Assembly (NCBI GenBank): GCA_030063045.1
Contig: JAQSEB010000011.1
Coordinates: 868,001-932,000 of the forward strand
Reading direction: 5' to 3'
DNA from: Pratylenchus scribneri
Taxonomy: Eukaryota; Nematoda; Chromadorea; Rhabditida; Pratylenchidae
Length of the DNA: 64,000 bases
A model generated the notes under the pieces. The model saw only the letters and a program-made list of their open reading frames with translations, searched no databases and was not told where the DNA came from. Shown here piece after piece: positions 1 to 12,537 of this stretch (positions within the stretch are counted from its first letter, which is position 1; the number at the start of each line of letters is the position of its first letter). Both the position numbers and the translations under genes were made by a program.

Positions 1-792
1 AATTCTCCCTATATTTTCCATTGTTTTGTCTTTCACTTTGTTTTTGTTTTATTCAGCAGTTGAACAAAAAAAAAGTCGTCAAAATCAATTATTAATTAAT
101 TATTCACTAAAAATTTCTTTTAATCTTCTTCTAATCCGTTTAAAAAGGTGTCTATGCAAATCTAAACGAAAATAGTATTTATATTAGCAGATCTCATAAA
201 AATGATGGAATATGAGTAAGTAAAAGGAATATGGAGGGAAGGAGTGATGGTTTAGTTTAGTTGGTTTGAAAATGATGGAAATTGAAGGAAAGATGACCTC
301 CCTTTCTTGCGCATTTACGCCCAAATAATTGCCCGTTTTGTTGTCCCCGTCAGTCAAGATGGGCTACCTCTCCCAATTTTCTCGTCTCCTTCACTAAAAC
401 CTTTTCGCCGGACCGCGCTAAATGGTCCACACGCTATTTTCCCCTACCGTTATATATTCATCCTAAAAGTCGTCATCCGTTCTTCCCCTTCAATTCCATT
501 AGAAGACCCCCAACGGCGTCGAAAACGAAAGAATTGGGTGAGGGTGGCTGGGAATGAAGGGTAAATGAGAATGGCAACCGTCCAAATGGGTTTTTCTCCG
601 GGTGAAATTAGAATTGAGGGGAATGGAAAGGGAGGGGAAAGGGGGATGGAAACTGGTCTATATTTCTTTGTTCGGCTAAATTTTTCCAAAAAGAAGTTAT
701 CCGTTCGATTTAAAAATAATATTTAATAAAAGGGAAATTAATAATATTTTTGAATGGATTAAATTTTGTTCCATTCAATGAATGAAACCGAC

Positions 793-3700
793 CAATAAAA
801 TGGTCCATTGTGGTGGTGACCGGCACCCGATGCTGACCACCACCTCCTCCTCCATCATTTTCATCGCCGATGACCGAATGAATTGGCGAAATTTGCTGAT
901 CGGCCAGCTGCACCCATCCAGGCTCACCCAATTCCCTCATTTCCACCAAATAGGCCAAATGGGATGATGGGGGAAGGGTGAAGGATGATGATGATGATGT
1001 GGATGGCCAATGTAAATGCACCCAATTTGGACCACTTTCCAACACCTCAAAATGAATAATTCAATTAATTCATTCATTTTTAAGTCCACTTTTGGTTGGT
1101 TTGGTGCTGCTGGAATGGTGGCAAAATCGACGGCAGCAAATCCATTGACCTGTCGAATTGGGGCAGGTGGCCGAATTCGAATGAAGCCAGATGAAGGACT
1201 GGCCGATTCCCGACCGAATTTATCCCTTGACAGCACCCGAAATTCGTATTCCCCATTTGGGCGAAGTCCAAAGACTACAAAAATGAATAATCGAATGAAT
1301 AAATGGAATATTTTGCCTTGGAATCGATGTTCCATGGTTGGTCGATCATTTGCCGGAAGCCAATTTGGATTGTTCGCTTCTCGATATTCCACCTTTTGAA
1401 ATAATAATTAATTTATTTTAAACATTTTCCCCACCAAATATCCAATAAAGTTTTGGTCCAATTTTGTGCCTCCATCAATTCCATTTATTATTGTTGCCAT
1501 TCCGGGGTCGGCCATCGATGGCCTCCATTCAATGGTGGCCCGATCCGCCTCAACCCCAACAATTTGAGGACGGCCAGGGGCCGATGGTGGACTTTCAGCT
1601 ACAAATTGGAAAAGGACATTTATAAAGGTGGAATGGAAATTGATGGGATTTAAATAATTAATTTGGAATTCAAAAATTAATAAATAATAATAATGCTTTT
1701 GACACCTTCTGTTCCAAATTGTGTGCTTTTTTGTTCCCTGAGGCGAATTGGCGGTGTTGGATTGGAGGGAATGCCAAAACCTGCCATATTGGCACCAAGC
1801 ACCCGAAATTGATATGGCTCATCCGGATCCAAATTGGTTACTGCAAAAATATTGAATATTCATGTTTAATAATTTCTTAACAATATTGTTTATTTGAGTT
1901 AATTTCCCTTCTCCTCCCGAACAATTCTTCATTTTGGCAAAATTCCTCGGCAAAATATTCCATCGATTCAAATTCAACAAAATTGGAGGAAGAATACATT
2001 TTTGAATAACTTTTTGTCCATTTTTGTAATGTTTCCTCGGCAGAGGAATACATTTTAAAAATATTCTAAATAAAAAGTGGCATTTTTGTATTGGCATTTT
2101 ACGTAATTCTATTATTATTATTAGGATTAAAATGATTTTTAGAAATCGATTTTCAGAAAATTGGATTATTTTTTTGATCCCGAAAAATTGCGCATTCAAT
2201 GGGGGGGGGGGGGGGGGGGGAGTGGGGGACAATTGGATGGGTGGAAAGGGGGGCAAGTGGGGGTTGGATGAATTCATTCATTCAATCCAGTCGATCGGCG
2301 GCCAACATTTTTGCTGGAATATTGACCACCTTCCAAGGCCATCAACGCCCCCCACCATTGTTCGGCGCCGGAAGGGATGAGCTGCGAGAAAAGCCAAAAT
2401 CGGGGAGGAATATTCGAAGAGGAAATGATTTAAGCCGATGGCCGACAAAATTCAATAGAAAGGCTAATAATCGAAAAATGAATTTGCGGTCGATTTAAAA
2501 TATGTTGCAATTTTCTCAAGCTAAAATTTTTTGGTGGCCAACTCATCACAAAAATGCACTATTGGGAAAAGCCGAGGAATTTTTGGAAGCGGAGGAAAAG
2601 GAATGGTCAGGTCCCCACTCCCCATTCAAACCCATTTTTGACTCATCCATTCCATTCGCCTCTTTTAGTTGGGCCCTCATCGAGATCGAGAATATGAACG
2701 AAAATTGAACAAAACCAAAAAGGATTTTTTCTCACACTTTAATGAGCAAAAAATTTTCTTTTTTTTTGGATCAAAATAAATTCACATTTTTATTAGTTTT
2801 TGGGCTAAAGGAAAATGGCCAGATGGACTGATGAAAAATGCGGCGGAGTTTTTGCAATTAAAATGGGCTATGTTGAATCGAAGTGTGGGGAAATGGCGAC
2901 GAAGATTGAGGGCAAAACTGACTTCTTTTACACATTGAATAAATGAATAATTAACCATTTTAACATTTAAAGATTGGAGCAAAGGAAATCAACTCAAATA
3001 TTCACATAAAATTAAAACTAATTAATTTGGCCTACTTTTGCATTCAGTTTCGCCCAACAAATCATCATGTGCCGGGTCCCATTCTTCCAATTCTGATCGT
3101 CTAAATTCCACTCGATATCCAATCAATGGCCCAGCATTCCCATCAAATTGAGGACGTAACCAGGCCAATGAAATGGCCGAATCCGTCAATTCCGTCATTT
3201 GAGGCATCCCCGGGGCACTTGGTGTTCCTAAAAATTCACCCAAATTTAATTATTCAAAATGTTCATTTCATTCACTTGAATAAAATTGTTGGCGTCCATT
3301 CCCATTGGCCATTTTTTGGGCCGGCGATGTTTGCTTTGAGGTAGTCGGCGTTGAACTGTAGAATTTCTCCTCATGTTCCGAAATGAATGTTCGACTTAAA
3401 TCGATGCCCACATTTTGGTCCAATGTTCCACCAAAATCGGCTTCATCCGACGCAGATGAAGGGCCTTGGGCGGATGAAGGGGCCACCGGGGATGGGGACA
3501 TTGTTTCGGCTAAAAGATGGATAGCATCAATCAATTAATTAAAGAACTGTGCCATTTACCATCGAATCCATTGATTATTGGGTTGCCATCGGCATCAAAA
3601 TAAATGTCCCCAGGTTCCACAGGAATTTGCTTCACGGAACGGGTGGTTGTTATTTTGGTGACCCTCGTAATCTGAAAATACCGTACAAATCAAAACATAT

Positions 3701-6700
3701 CGAATGGCACACTTTTTGGGTGGATGTACAATGCCTCTGGATGCCATCTTCTCCCTCGATTATTTCCTCGCCCAACCTCCTTTCCTCCCTTTCTGCCCTT
3801 TCGTCTTCCATTTCCAAATCCATTTTTGGCGGACTTTTTCCCCCAAATCCATTTTGCCTTTCCCCTTCCAAATCGGCATTCTCCAATTTGGATTCATAAG
3901 TGTAGGAATATTTGCTGCCTCTGGCCGATGGCATTCCCCCGGCCAATTCAGTCACATATGTATGGGCCATTCTGATTGTGAGGGAAAAGAATTCGGTTTT
4001 GTTTTGCAAAGGTTATTTGGTTAATGAAGAAGTAAAGTCCTTCCTTTCTTTTGGCCAACAATTTTTGTTTTAAACTTAAATTGGCCAAAGGCCACATTGG
4101 CTGGTTGGCTTCCTTCCTAATTACAACAATATCCTCCCAAAATGCCCTCACTCTTTTTTAAAACTCACTTCGGATCAACAACAACTTCCTCGGAAGAGAA
4201 ATTGTCCCATTCCAATGGAACTGAGTCTTTCGGCAATGTGCTGAAAAAAATTGGGAAAATTGATTTTAAAATTATAAATTAAAATAAAAATTTGTTGGAA
4301 AGGGCAGGGTTCATATCATAAAATGGCAGCAAGTTCAAAAATTGATCAAAATTTCCCATTTTTTATTTTGAAATGATCAGGGGCCATGAATAAGAATGAT
4401 TTTTTGGAAGAAATGAGGGAATTGAATCATCCATCCAATGGAGGCAAAAATGGCTTTTTAGACGTGAACAGTCATCCATAAAATTTGTGGAATCGAGGAG
4501 GATTGGCCCAAATATTCCCCCAAAAAAGGCCTTATTTTGCCATTTTCCAAAATGCTTCAATTGGGGGAAAACAAACAAAATATGAGATCAATTTATTTAA
4601 AGGAGAATATGTACACCATTTTCAGTCAATGATTTGCCCTCCGGACAATTCAATGCCTTTGCTAATCGTCTCAATGGCCTTTTTGGGCTAATATTCTCCA
4701 TTTTCATATTTTCCCACATTTAAATGGTTTGTTGGCCTCCATTTTTCTTTGTACAAGGAGAAAATTTTGTGGATATTGATATATTTTTGTTATTTGAATA
4801 AAAAGGAACAACAAAAAGGGAATATTCAATATTTTTTGGATGCTTTTCATGGATAAGGGGATTGTACATTAAATGGAATTGGAAAAAGGCAATTGAGGGG
4901 AATGGAAAAGGGGATGGATGGATGAATGAATTGGGGTGGGGGATAATTGGATGGATATAAATATAAGGGAATAAAATAATTTGCATATTATTGACAGTTC
5001 ATTTGCACCAAATTGTTTTTTGAATTTGGCTTAAATGAATTCTTTTTGACAATGGATTTTTCTTTTGGATGGTTGGCTGCCACCGGTGTCGAGGTTTTGT
5101 GAAGATAACGCAAAAATGTGGGCCCTGGGGGGCGACACACCAAAAATATCGACACACTCGAGGCATCCAACTCTGGCCAAGGGAAGATAGTGGCGATGGG
5201 GCAAATGGAGTTTTTAGGGCTTGTTTGGACTGCTAAAAGTGAAGGGAAATTGGGGGAAGCACTCAAAAGGTCGGGAATGGGGGGAAAGGGATGCGCACAT
5301 TGGAAAACAGCAAAACAAGTGGATTGGTTGGAATGGGCAATGGGCCAAAGGACGATTTTGAGGGGCAGGTGAGCCGAAGTACAAATTGATAGAAAAATTG
5401 AGGGGAAAACAACGAATTGGCAACAAATTTATTAGGGTAATATTGGGCTGATAAGGGGAAGGGGGTTTGACCGAATATGGAGCAAATTTATGCAAACAAA
5501 ATTGGGCTATTGATTTTATTTTGTGCCCAATAAATAAATGAAATCGAATGATGGCCACAAACCAATCCATCATCGATTATGTTGGGAATACGTGGTGAAA
5601 AAAGATTGAAAAGGGGCAGCCGGGGTTGGCCGCGAAGGATGATGACGATTTTTGTGATTTTGAGGTCAAAAGCGCAGTGGAAAACAGGGAAAAAAGAAAA
5701 AAAGATGGAGAAGGGTTTGGGCCTGGGACGATGAGTATAGGTGTCCTTTCCACTTGCATTCCCTTTCTGCTTTTGTCCCTATCGGTGGCTTAAAGGTCGC
5801 CGTGTCATCGTCCAATCCAAACATTGTTTTGAGGGGATATTTGGTTTGGATTGAGTGAGGTATGTCGAGTCTCTCAAGTTGTATTTTTATTTCTTCAATC
5901 TCTAATTTGTGTTTTGGCCAATTTTCCTCTATTAAAAAGGCATTGTCAAGGAATTAAGAGAATATTGAGTAACTCAATTAATTCCCTCAATTTTACTAAA
6001 TTGCGCAAATTGGAATGTAAAATTCTTCAAAAGGCACAAAAAATTATTGAATAAAGGGGAATTGAATTCACAAATCCATCCCATATTCATTCTCTCCAAA
6101 TAATCCTCTCAATCCACATTCCACCAATTTTGGTCCCAATATTCTCGCCCCAAATTCCTCCCAATAATTCCAACGCCATTACTTCTTTTTTCCAATGCAA
6201 TTGGTTGGCTCAATCAAAAATCCATCTAAATTATTGGGTCAAATATTTTTGCTGTTCACAAAGGCAAATTATCCAATTTCAAGGGCAACAGAATGGAAAT
6301 ACTATGAGGGAATTTATAAGTGAGAAATAGAAAGAATATGAATGAAGAATTGTAAAACATTTATAATTTATTGAGGAATTGTAAAACATCTGTAATTTAA
6401 TGGAGGATTGTAAAACATTTGTGAATTATAAAACATTTGTAATTTATTGAGGAATTGTAAAACATCTGTAATTTAGTGGAGGATTGTAAAACATTTGTGG
6501 ATTGTAAAACATTTTTGGATTGTAAAACATTGTGGATTGTAAAACATTTATGGATTGTATAACATTTGCGGATTGTAAAACATTTGCGGATTGTAAAACA
6601 TTTGCGGATTGTAAAACATTTTTGGATTGTAAAACATTTTTGGATTGTAAAACATTTGCGGATTGTAAAACATTATTGGATTGTAAAACATTTTTGGATT

Positions 6701-7880
6701 GTAAAACATTTTTGGATTGTAAAACATTTGCGGATTGTAAAACATTTTTGGATTGTAAAACATTTTTGGATTAAACATTTTTGGATTGTAAAACATTTGC
6801 GGATTGTAAAACATTTTTGGATTGTAAAACATTTGCGGATTGTAAAACATTTTTGGATTGTAAAACATTTGCGGATTGTAAAACATTTTTGGATTGTAAA
6901 ACATTTTTGGATTGTAAAACATTTTTGGATTGTAAAACATTTGCGGATTGTAAAACATTTTTGGATTGTAAAACATTTGCGGATTGTAAAACATTTTTGG
7001 ATTGTAAAACATTTGTAATTTAATGGAGGATTGTAAAACATTTTTGGATTGTAAAACATTTGCGGATTGTAAAACATTTTTGGATTGTAAAACATTTGCG
7101 GATTGTAAAACATTTTTGGATTGTAAAACATTTGTAATTTAATGGAGGATTGTAAAACATTTTTGGATTGTAAAACATTTGTAATTTAATCGGAAAATTG
7201 TAAAACAGGAGGAATTTAATGGAAATATTTGCAAATTTGTGTCATAATTTGGGAATTTGTCATTATTTATGTCAATTTTTTGTACGTTTATATCACTATT
7301 TTGAAATTTTAATTTTACATTCACTAAAAATCCGAGCCTTACAATCTTGCAAATTCTAATTTATATCTCACTTCTCACCTAACCAATGTGTCAATTTCCT
7401 CCGTCGTATACACTTCATGAAGCCTTTGCTTTGTTTCCTTCACCCGCTTTTCATTTTGCGATGTTTTTGTTGTTCCATTTTGGCCATTTGTGGATGCCGA
7501 ATCGACCACAATTATTGGGGAATTTGATTTTTCAACATTAGGAGGGATTGGTGATTGGCCGGATTGGACCATTATGAAGGAGGAAGTACTGGGAGAAACT
7601 GAAATAAAAATAAATATGGAATAGAAGTGAAATGTAAAAATTTGTGGATTCTTTCGCTAATAAATTATTGTAAAATTAGTTCATTTTCAAAGCACACATT
7701 GCAAAAAAATGTGTTATATATTTTTGGTTGGGCACACAAACCGCCGGACTCCTCCTCATCCTCAGGAATGGGCTCCATCGGCTGTTTTATTGGCTCCTGG
7801 GGCCACACCGGCACCGCAATGACCTCCTCCTCCTCCATTTCATCTTCTCCCTGATTTTTGCTTCTTTCGGTTGAATCCAT
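793..7880 (-). CDS. fibronectin type III multi-domain protein, 3' end unresolved
   Basis: Starts at ATG 7878-7880 with no signal peptide. Exons that join in phase: 7880-7742, 7598-7379, 4240-4169, 3971-3713, 3671-3560, 3509-3276, 3227-3036, probably 2924 to about 2826, then 1840-1706, 1598-1435, 1392-1317, 1274-1090 and 1045-793. The first six exons encode a low-complexity, acidic and Ser/Pro-rich head. From 3227 downward come about four FN3 domains: a Pro-rich linker followed by a W and YRVEFR/YLVEYRE strand (3227-3036, 1598-1317), then YQFRV/YEFRV strands (1840-1706, 1274-1090), and a last half-domain with WVHLHW (1045-793). FN3 repeats of this kind occur in muscle or adhesion proteins; which orthologue this is I cannot say. 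The exons between 2924 and 1840 are uncertain, and the 3' end may lie beyond the window start. One intron (1275-1316) is GC-AG. The 3.1 kb intron 4241-7378 carries a minisatellite. Confidence 0.8.
2201..2220 (+). repeat. 20-G homopolymer
   Basis: Uninterrupted run of 20 G on the plus strand, in an intron or unresolved part of the FN3 gene. Confidence 0.98.
4241..7378 (-). other. 3.1 kb intron of the FN3 gene
   Basis: Phase-2 intron whose flanking exons rejoin to give an in-frame serine codon. It is about 60 times longer than most introns in this window. Apart from the minisatellite at 6345-7222 I see no coding segment in it; short open frames at 4988-5266 and 5851-6054 lack splice context or a recognisable domain. 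Confidence 0.65.
6345..7222. repeat. 18-bp minisatellite inside FN3-gene intron
   Basis: About 870 bp of tandem repeats. The core (about 6483-7012) has an 18-bp unit, ATTGTAAAACATTTTTGG, alternating with a variant ending TTTGCGG. Both edges carry longer units of about 30 bp in which the GTAAAACAT core is followed by CTGTAATTTAGTGGAGG or CTGTAATTTAATGGAGG. One unit near 6770 has lost three bases. Because 18 is divisible by three, all frames stay open and give repeated hexapeptides on both strands; these are not genes. The array lies in the large intron between the second and third exons of the FN3 gene. Confidence 0.97.
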
Positions 7881-10800
7881 CGCCGCCGATCGGCTCTTTC
7901 AAGGATGGATGGAATAATTAGGGAAGAAGCAAATTCTCACAATCATCAGAATACTCCGTTGTGGCTAATTGGATGCTACGGAAGGAAATGGAAGCAAAAT
8001 TGTATTGTTTTATGCCGAAATTCATTCAAAATAAGAATTGTTAAAAAGGGTTAAATAAATGAAGCATTTGAAATGAAAAAGCATCAAATGAAAGAATAAT
8101 CGCAAATTAATTCCCCCTTTTAAATATTCAAAAATGAAAGGAATTCTATTGAATTGAAGATGAATGCCCGAGGTAAATTGGCTGATGGGAGCATTATTTG
8201 GAGGCATGCGGTAATAATATTGTGAAGGAAGGTGGGAAAAGGAATGAGGTTGAAATTTTGTGCAAAACGTGAGTTCATCCTTCATTTCTTCTCACTTTTC
8301 AATTCCCCTCCTTTCGTCATCATCATTTTCATTTCAAAAAGCATATTTTGAAGGTTTGGAATGGAGGGCGAATGGCTTTTCCTCTCCTCTATGAAAAGCC
8401 GCCATAAATTTTCGATAAACATTTGTTCGCCTTTCACTTTTCCCCTCAATATTCTCGCCTTTCTCAACTTTGGATTGGAGATTGGACCCGGCCTTTGGTC
8501 GTGCCAGCAAGGGAATTGGCCAAGAGCAGGAGGGGAGTGGAACTTTGCCATTAGCAAATTGGGGACAAATTGTGGACAAATCGACAAATAGCAGATTTTT
8601 TGAGAGCATTGTTTGGAAAGGCGAAAAATGGGTAAGAATGCTTTTGGTGAAATATGAACGGCAACATTAAAAATTAATTCATTTTATTGAATGAAAAACG
8701 TAAATAATTTGTAAGATGATAAATAATAAAAGAAAAGAAGGGAATTTTCGTGCAAAAAAATGTTGGCCAATAAATTGGAAAAAGGAAAGAATGGAAGAAA
8801 GAGTGAATTTTGTGGCAAGGAAGTGCGCCATTTGCTTCCTTGAAAGGAAGGAAGGAAAAGGAAGTGCCAATTGTTTTGGCCAACGCCCGTGGCCAAATGA
8901 AGGAATGAATGGGAAATGGGAAGGGTCAAACAAAAGAATAAAGGGGAGGAAAAAAAGAGAAGTCGTTGAATTGGCCAAAAGGGGGAGACCGGAGACTAGG
9001 AGGAATATCCTTTGGGAATAGGATGAGGAATGTTTGGCTGCTTTTTGGTCAAACTTTGTCCACATATTTTGGGGGAATCCCTGGGGGAATTTTGTTGGCA
9101 TTCTTCATCCATTTTGTTGGCCTCTTTTGTCCTGTTTGCTCATTACTCAAACCCAAAAGGCTGGGCAAAAGATGGGAAAGTTGTAGGTTTAGGTTGAAGG
9201 AAAGAGGAGGATGGACTTTTGGCACTAAAAGATGGTTGGATTCTTCATTATTTTGCAATATTTGTTGTATTTTTGGCATAAATAAATGATTGAATCATTT
9301 TGCATTTCCACAAATAAATGAATGTTTGAAGATGACATTTTGGAATCAATCTTTTGGTCTAAATTTGTTTGGACAATTATTAGACCTATAAAATGACATT
9401 TTGACATGAAAATGGAGAAAGTGGGCAGACAAAATGGGTCTTTGGGGACGAGTAAATGGGACTTCTATTTGGGTGGCTAGTTTTGGTCTTCTTTGGCACT
9501 TTAATGGGAAAAGAAGCCAGTTTATGGGGAAAATGGGAGGGGGGAAGGTGTTTGTGGAATGGCCTTCAAATGGAATGGAAAGGGCGAAGGTCGAGGGAGG
9601 CAACCGAAAATGGGAGGAAATGGTGGCAATTTGTTGTCCAACCAGCTGCTGGGTGGGAAGTTTTTGCTGGTCGACATTGATTTTAGGTGCTAAATGGGTG
9701 GCCATCATTGGGTGGTTGATCCAAATTTGATCAAATTCATTGTTTCAAAATAATCGTAAAATTGGTAGGCCAAGTTTCTTTTCTCTTCCCAAAATTGCAT
9801 TGTTTGATGGATTAGTGGCCCCGAAAGTTGCTTTCATTTGCCCTTTGCCCGGTTGGTGCTAATAAAATTGATGAGCCAAAGGGAGGGGAGGAGAAAGGCG
9901 ACATCCCAATTTGACTAATTTATTGGCCAGAGGATGCGAGGGAACATCCCTTCCCAATTTGAAGCCAGCAATTTTTTTCCTCAGATGCCGTGGTCATTTT
10001 TCATCGCGGCTTCGTTGAATATGAAGAGACCCCTGGGCATGTAAAATTAATGTGGCTGTCGCCTCTGCACATTTTTTCCTTTCAAATTTGTGTTCTTTTT
10101 GGACACATTTTGTTGGAATGGGAAATGGGATGACCAAATTGCAATTCAATTTGTTTGGGATGCTCAAATTATAGGGAATTGTGGGAATTAATTAATTTGA
10201 TGGCCAAATGGTGGGGAATCAATGATCAATTGAAGGGAATAATAAGTAAATTTAAGCAAATTTTGATAGTTTTGCAAGAAAAAATGCACTCGACTTGGTT
10301 TTAGACGAAAATGATTTGAAAAATGTGAGGGAAGAATAGGAAAATTGGATGGGCAAGAAGAATGGAAGAGGGAGAAAGGATTGGACATGGACACACTTTG
10401 GCCAAGTCTGAAGTGGCCTTTTGGCCATTGGATGTATGGAAAGGGCCAAAATCAAATTAAGTGGCCGAGAAGTGGGTCGAGAGGGAATGAAGGGGAAGAA
10501 CATGGAAAGGCCAAGGAATGAAAATGGATTGGGAAATGGGAGGAGGCCAATCCATTCATTAAATTATTGGAATTAATTTATTTTTACTTAAATAATTGCT
10601 TTTCCCAATTAATTTGAAGGTTAATTTGGCCATCAACCAATGATTTTACATGTGTTTTGCCAGAGGGGAAATGGACAAATTGGCCAAAAAGGCCTTTGGG
10701 GAATAATCCGAGTGGATATTTAGGTTGGCCATTGAATGGATATTGGGACGACATTTGTCCCCTGAGGGGAGGGGATGAGAGTTGGAGGAGTGACTTGGTC

Positions 10801-12537
10801 AAAATGAATGGAGAATTTGAGATGAATGTGGGTGGAATTGGGCAATCGGAAGGAGGCTTCATTCGATTGGTGGCCATTCCCGCCGGCTGTCCACTTTGGA
10901 AATGATATATTTTGACAATTGCTGGCAGAAACAAGCAAAAGGAGACAAAGTATGACCGATTGATATAGGAAAAAACGAAAAATTTCGTATTTGAGAAAAG
11001 AATAAATAATTCAAAGTGAAAAGTGAAAAAAAATTGAATTTGACAGCGCATCTGGTGCTGTGAAAGGCCAATTTGGTCAGAAATGGCTTTTGGCATGTTT
11101 TCCGGCCCAATAATTGTCCCCACGGGATGGAAATGGAAAGGATGAAGGTGGATTGTCCACTGAGGCGAAAAGGTTTGGGGAAAGGATAAAGCCAATTTCG
11201 ATTTCGACTTAACCGCCAGAAGCAGAAAGCATTGACCAATTGAGGGGCCACAAAAAAATTGCCAAAATTTGAAATTTTTGGCCAAATGGTTGGAGGGAAA
11301 GAAAGAAATGGAATAAATTCATAACATTGTCTTAAAAATTCCATTGAATGGAATGGATATTAGTGTTATTTCCTCCATGCGAATAAAGAGGAATTTGATA
11401 CAATTTTTGTGGTCGGTCGATTGTATAATCCAAATGGCCATAAGAATTTCGTTTAGGAACTTTTTGAAAGGCCGAAGTTCGGAAGAATATTTTTGAGAGG
11501 AACCGAAGTGAAAGACAAAACTTCATGGGAAAATTGGGGAAAAGGCAAAAGTAAACAAAGGGCCAAAAAGACAGCATATAAAGGAGATGGAGCCAAGGCC
11601 AAGGATCCGCCCAAGTGCTTCCACTTTGAGGATTGGTGATTGAGAAATGAGGGATTGAGGGAGGGAGGAGTATGGATGTTTAATTAAAAAATTTCTCGCT
11701 TGAATGAATTGAAGGAAATTGTGGGAGAGAATGAACGGAAATGGGAGAAATTTCTGGTGGTTGGATTTGGATTGGATGGCACCAATAGAAAAGTTTCAGA
11801 TATTTCAGCTATTGTGGGCTTTTAATCGAACGGCATGAAAATCATCCATTTTATTTTATTTATTTGGGAAATATTCCTTCATCAATGTTCAGTCAGTTGA
11901 GATAGGAAGGGAGGAGGGAGCTTGGATGTCTCTCACCCCTTTCAAAATTTGCATATTCATTCATTCATTCAATTCCCAATTCTCATCATAAATAAATTCT
12001 TTCTGACACTCAAATTCATATTTAGCCCAAAATATGAATTTTGTCTGTTTGCGGTTTGGCCGGTTTTACAGATGAAGTAAGAAGATATGCCTGTTAGCCA
12101 CTTTCCAGCAGCTGTCACTTTCAGCAAAAATGATAATTTTGTACAATCCAAACTCTCTCAAAGGTCATTGGAATAAATTCATCAAACATTGAAAACATCA
12201 CGTTTTTCGTTTATATTATAACAAATTCTTTATTCGTCGTCAACAACCTCAAAAAATTACGTAAAGGTCAAAGAGATTTGTGATCGGGCGGAATATGTGT
12301 TTTTTGAATGAATAAATGAAAATATGGTTGCTTGTGTAAAAGAGAGTAAATAGAATGGTTTGGAAGAAGTCAAACAAAACAACAACAAAATGGGAAGATG
12401 GAGATGGTGGAATGGGATTATGGGGGAAGGATGAAGACTGGTGGATGACGAAGGATGGAAAAATAAAAATGTTCAAAAAAGTGTCATATTCCAAATAGCA
12501 TCCACTGACCAAAACCCTTTTATTCTTCTCCTCATTC
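7881..12537. other. 4.6 kb intergenic region, no gene seen
   Basis: Lies between the start of the FN3 gene and the stop of the NAP1 gene, both on the minus strand, so it should hold the FN3-gene promoter and the NAP1 3' UTR. It contains overlapping open frames up to 233 codons, but their composition is Phe/Pro/Ser-rich on the minus strand and Trp/Gly/Lys-rich on the plus strand, as expected from purine/pyrimidine strand bias. They show no domain. No RNA gene was recognised. Confidence 0.5.

Noticed and set aside
1..792. Open frames in both directions considered as further FN3 exons or a new gene
   Set aside because: No FN3 strand pattern or splice pair could be supported.
6532..7131. Long open frames on both strands (up to 154 codons) with repeated MFYNPK / WIVKHF hexapeptides
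   Set aside because: Direct consequence of an 18-bp tandem repeat lacking stops; open in several frames at once and inside an intron.
10584..11285. 233-codon minus-strand open frame
   Set aside because: Phe/Ser/Pro-rich composition of a pyrimidine-biased strand, overlapping frames of similar length, no domain, no splice partners.
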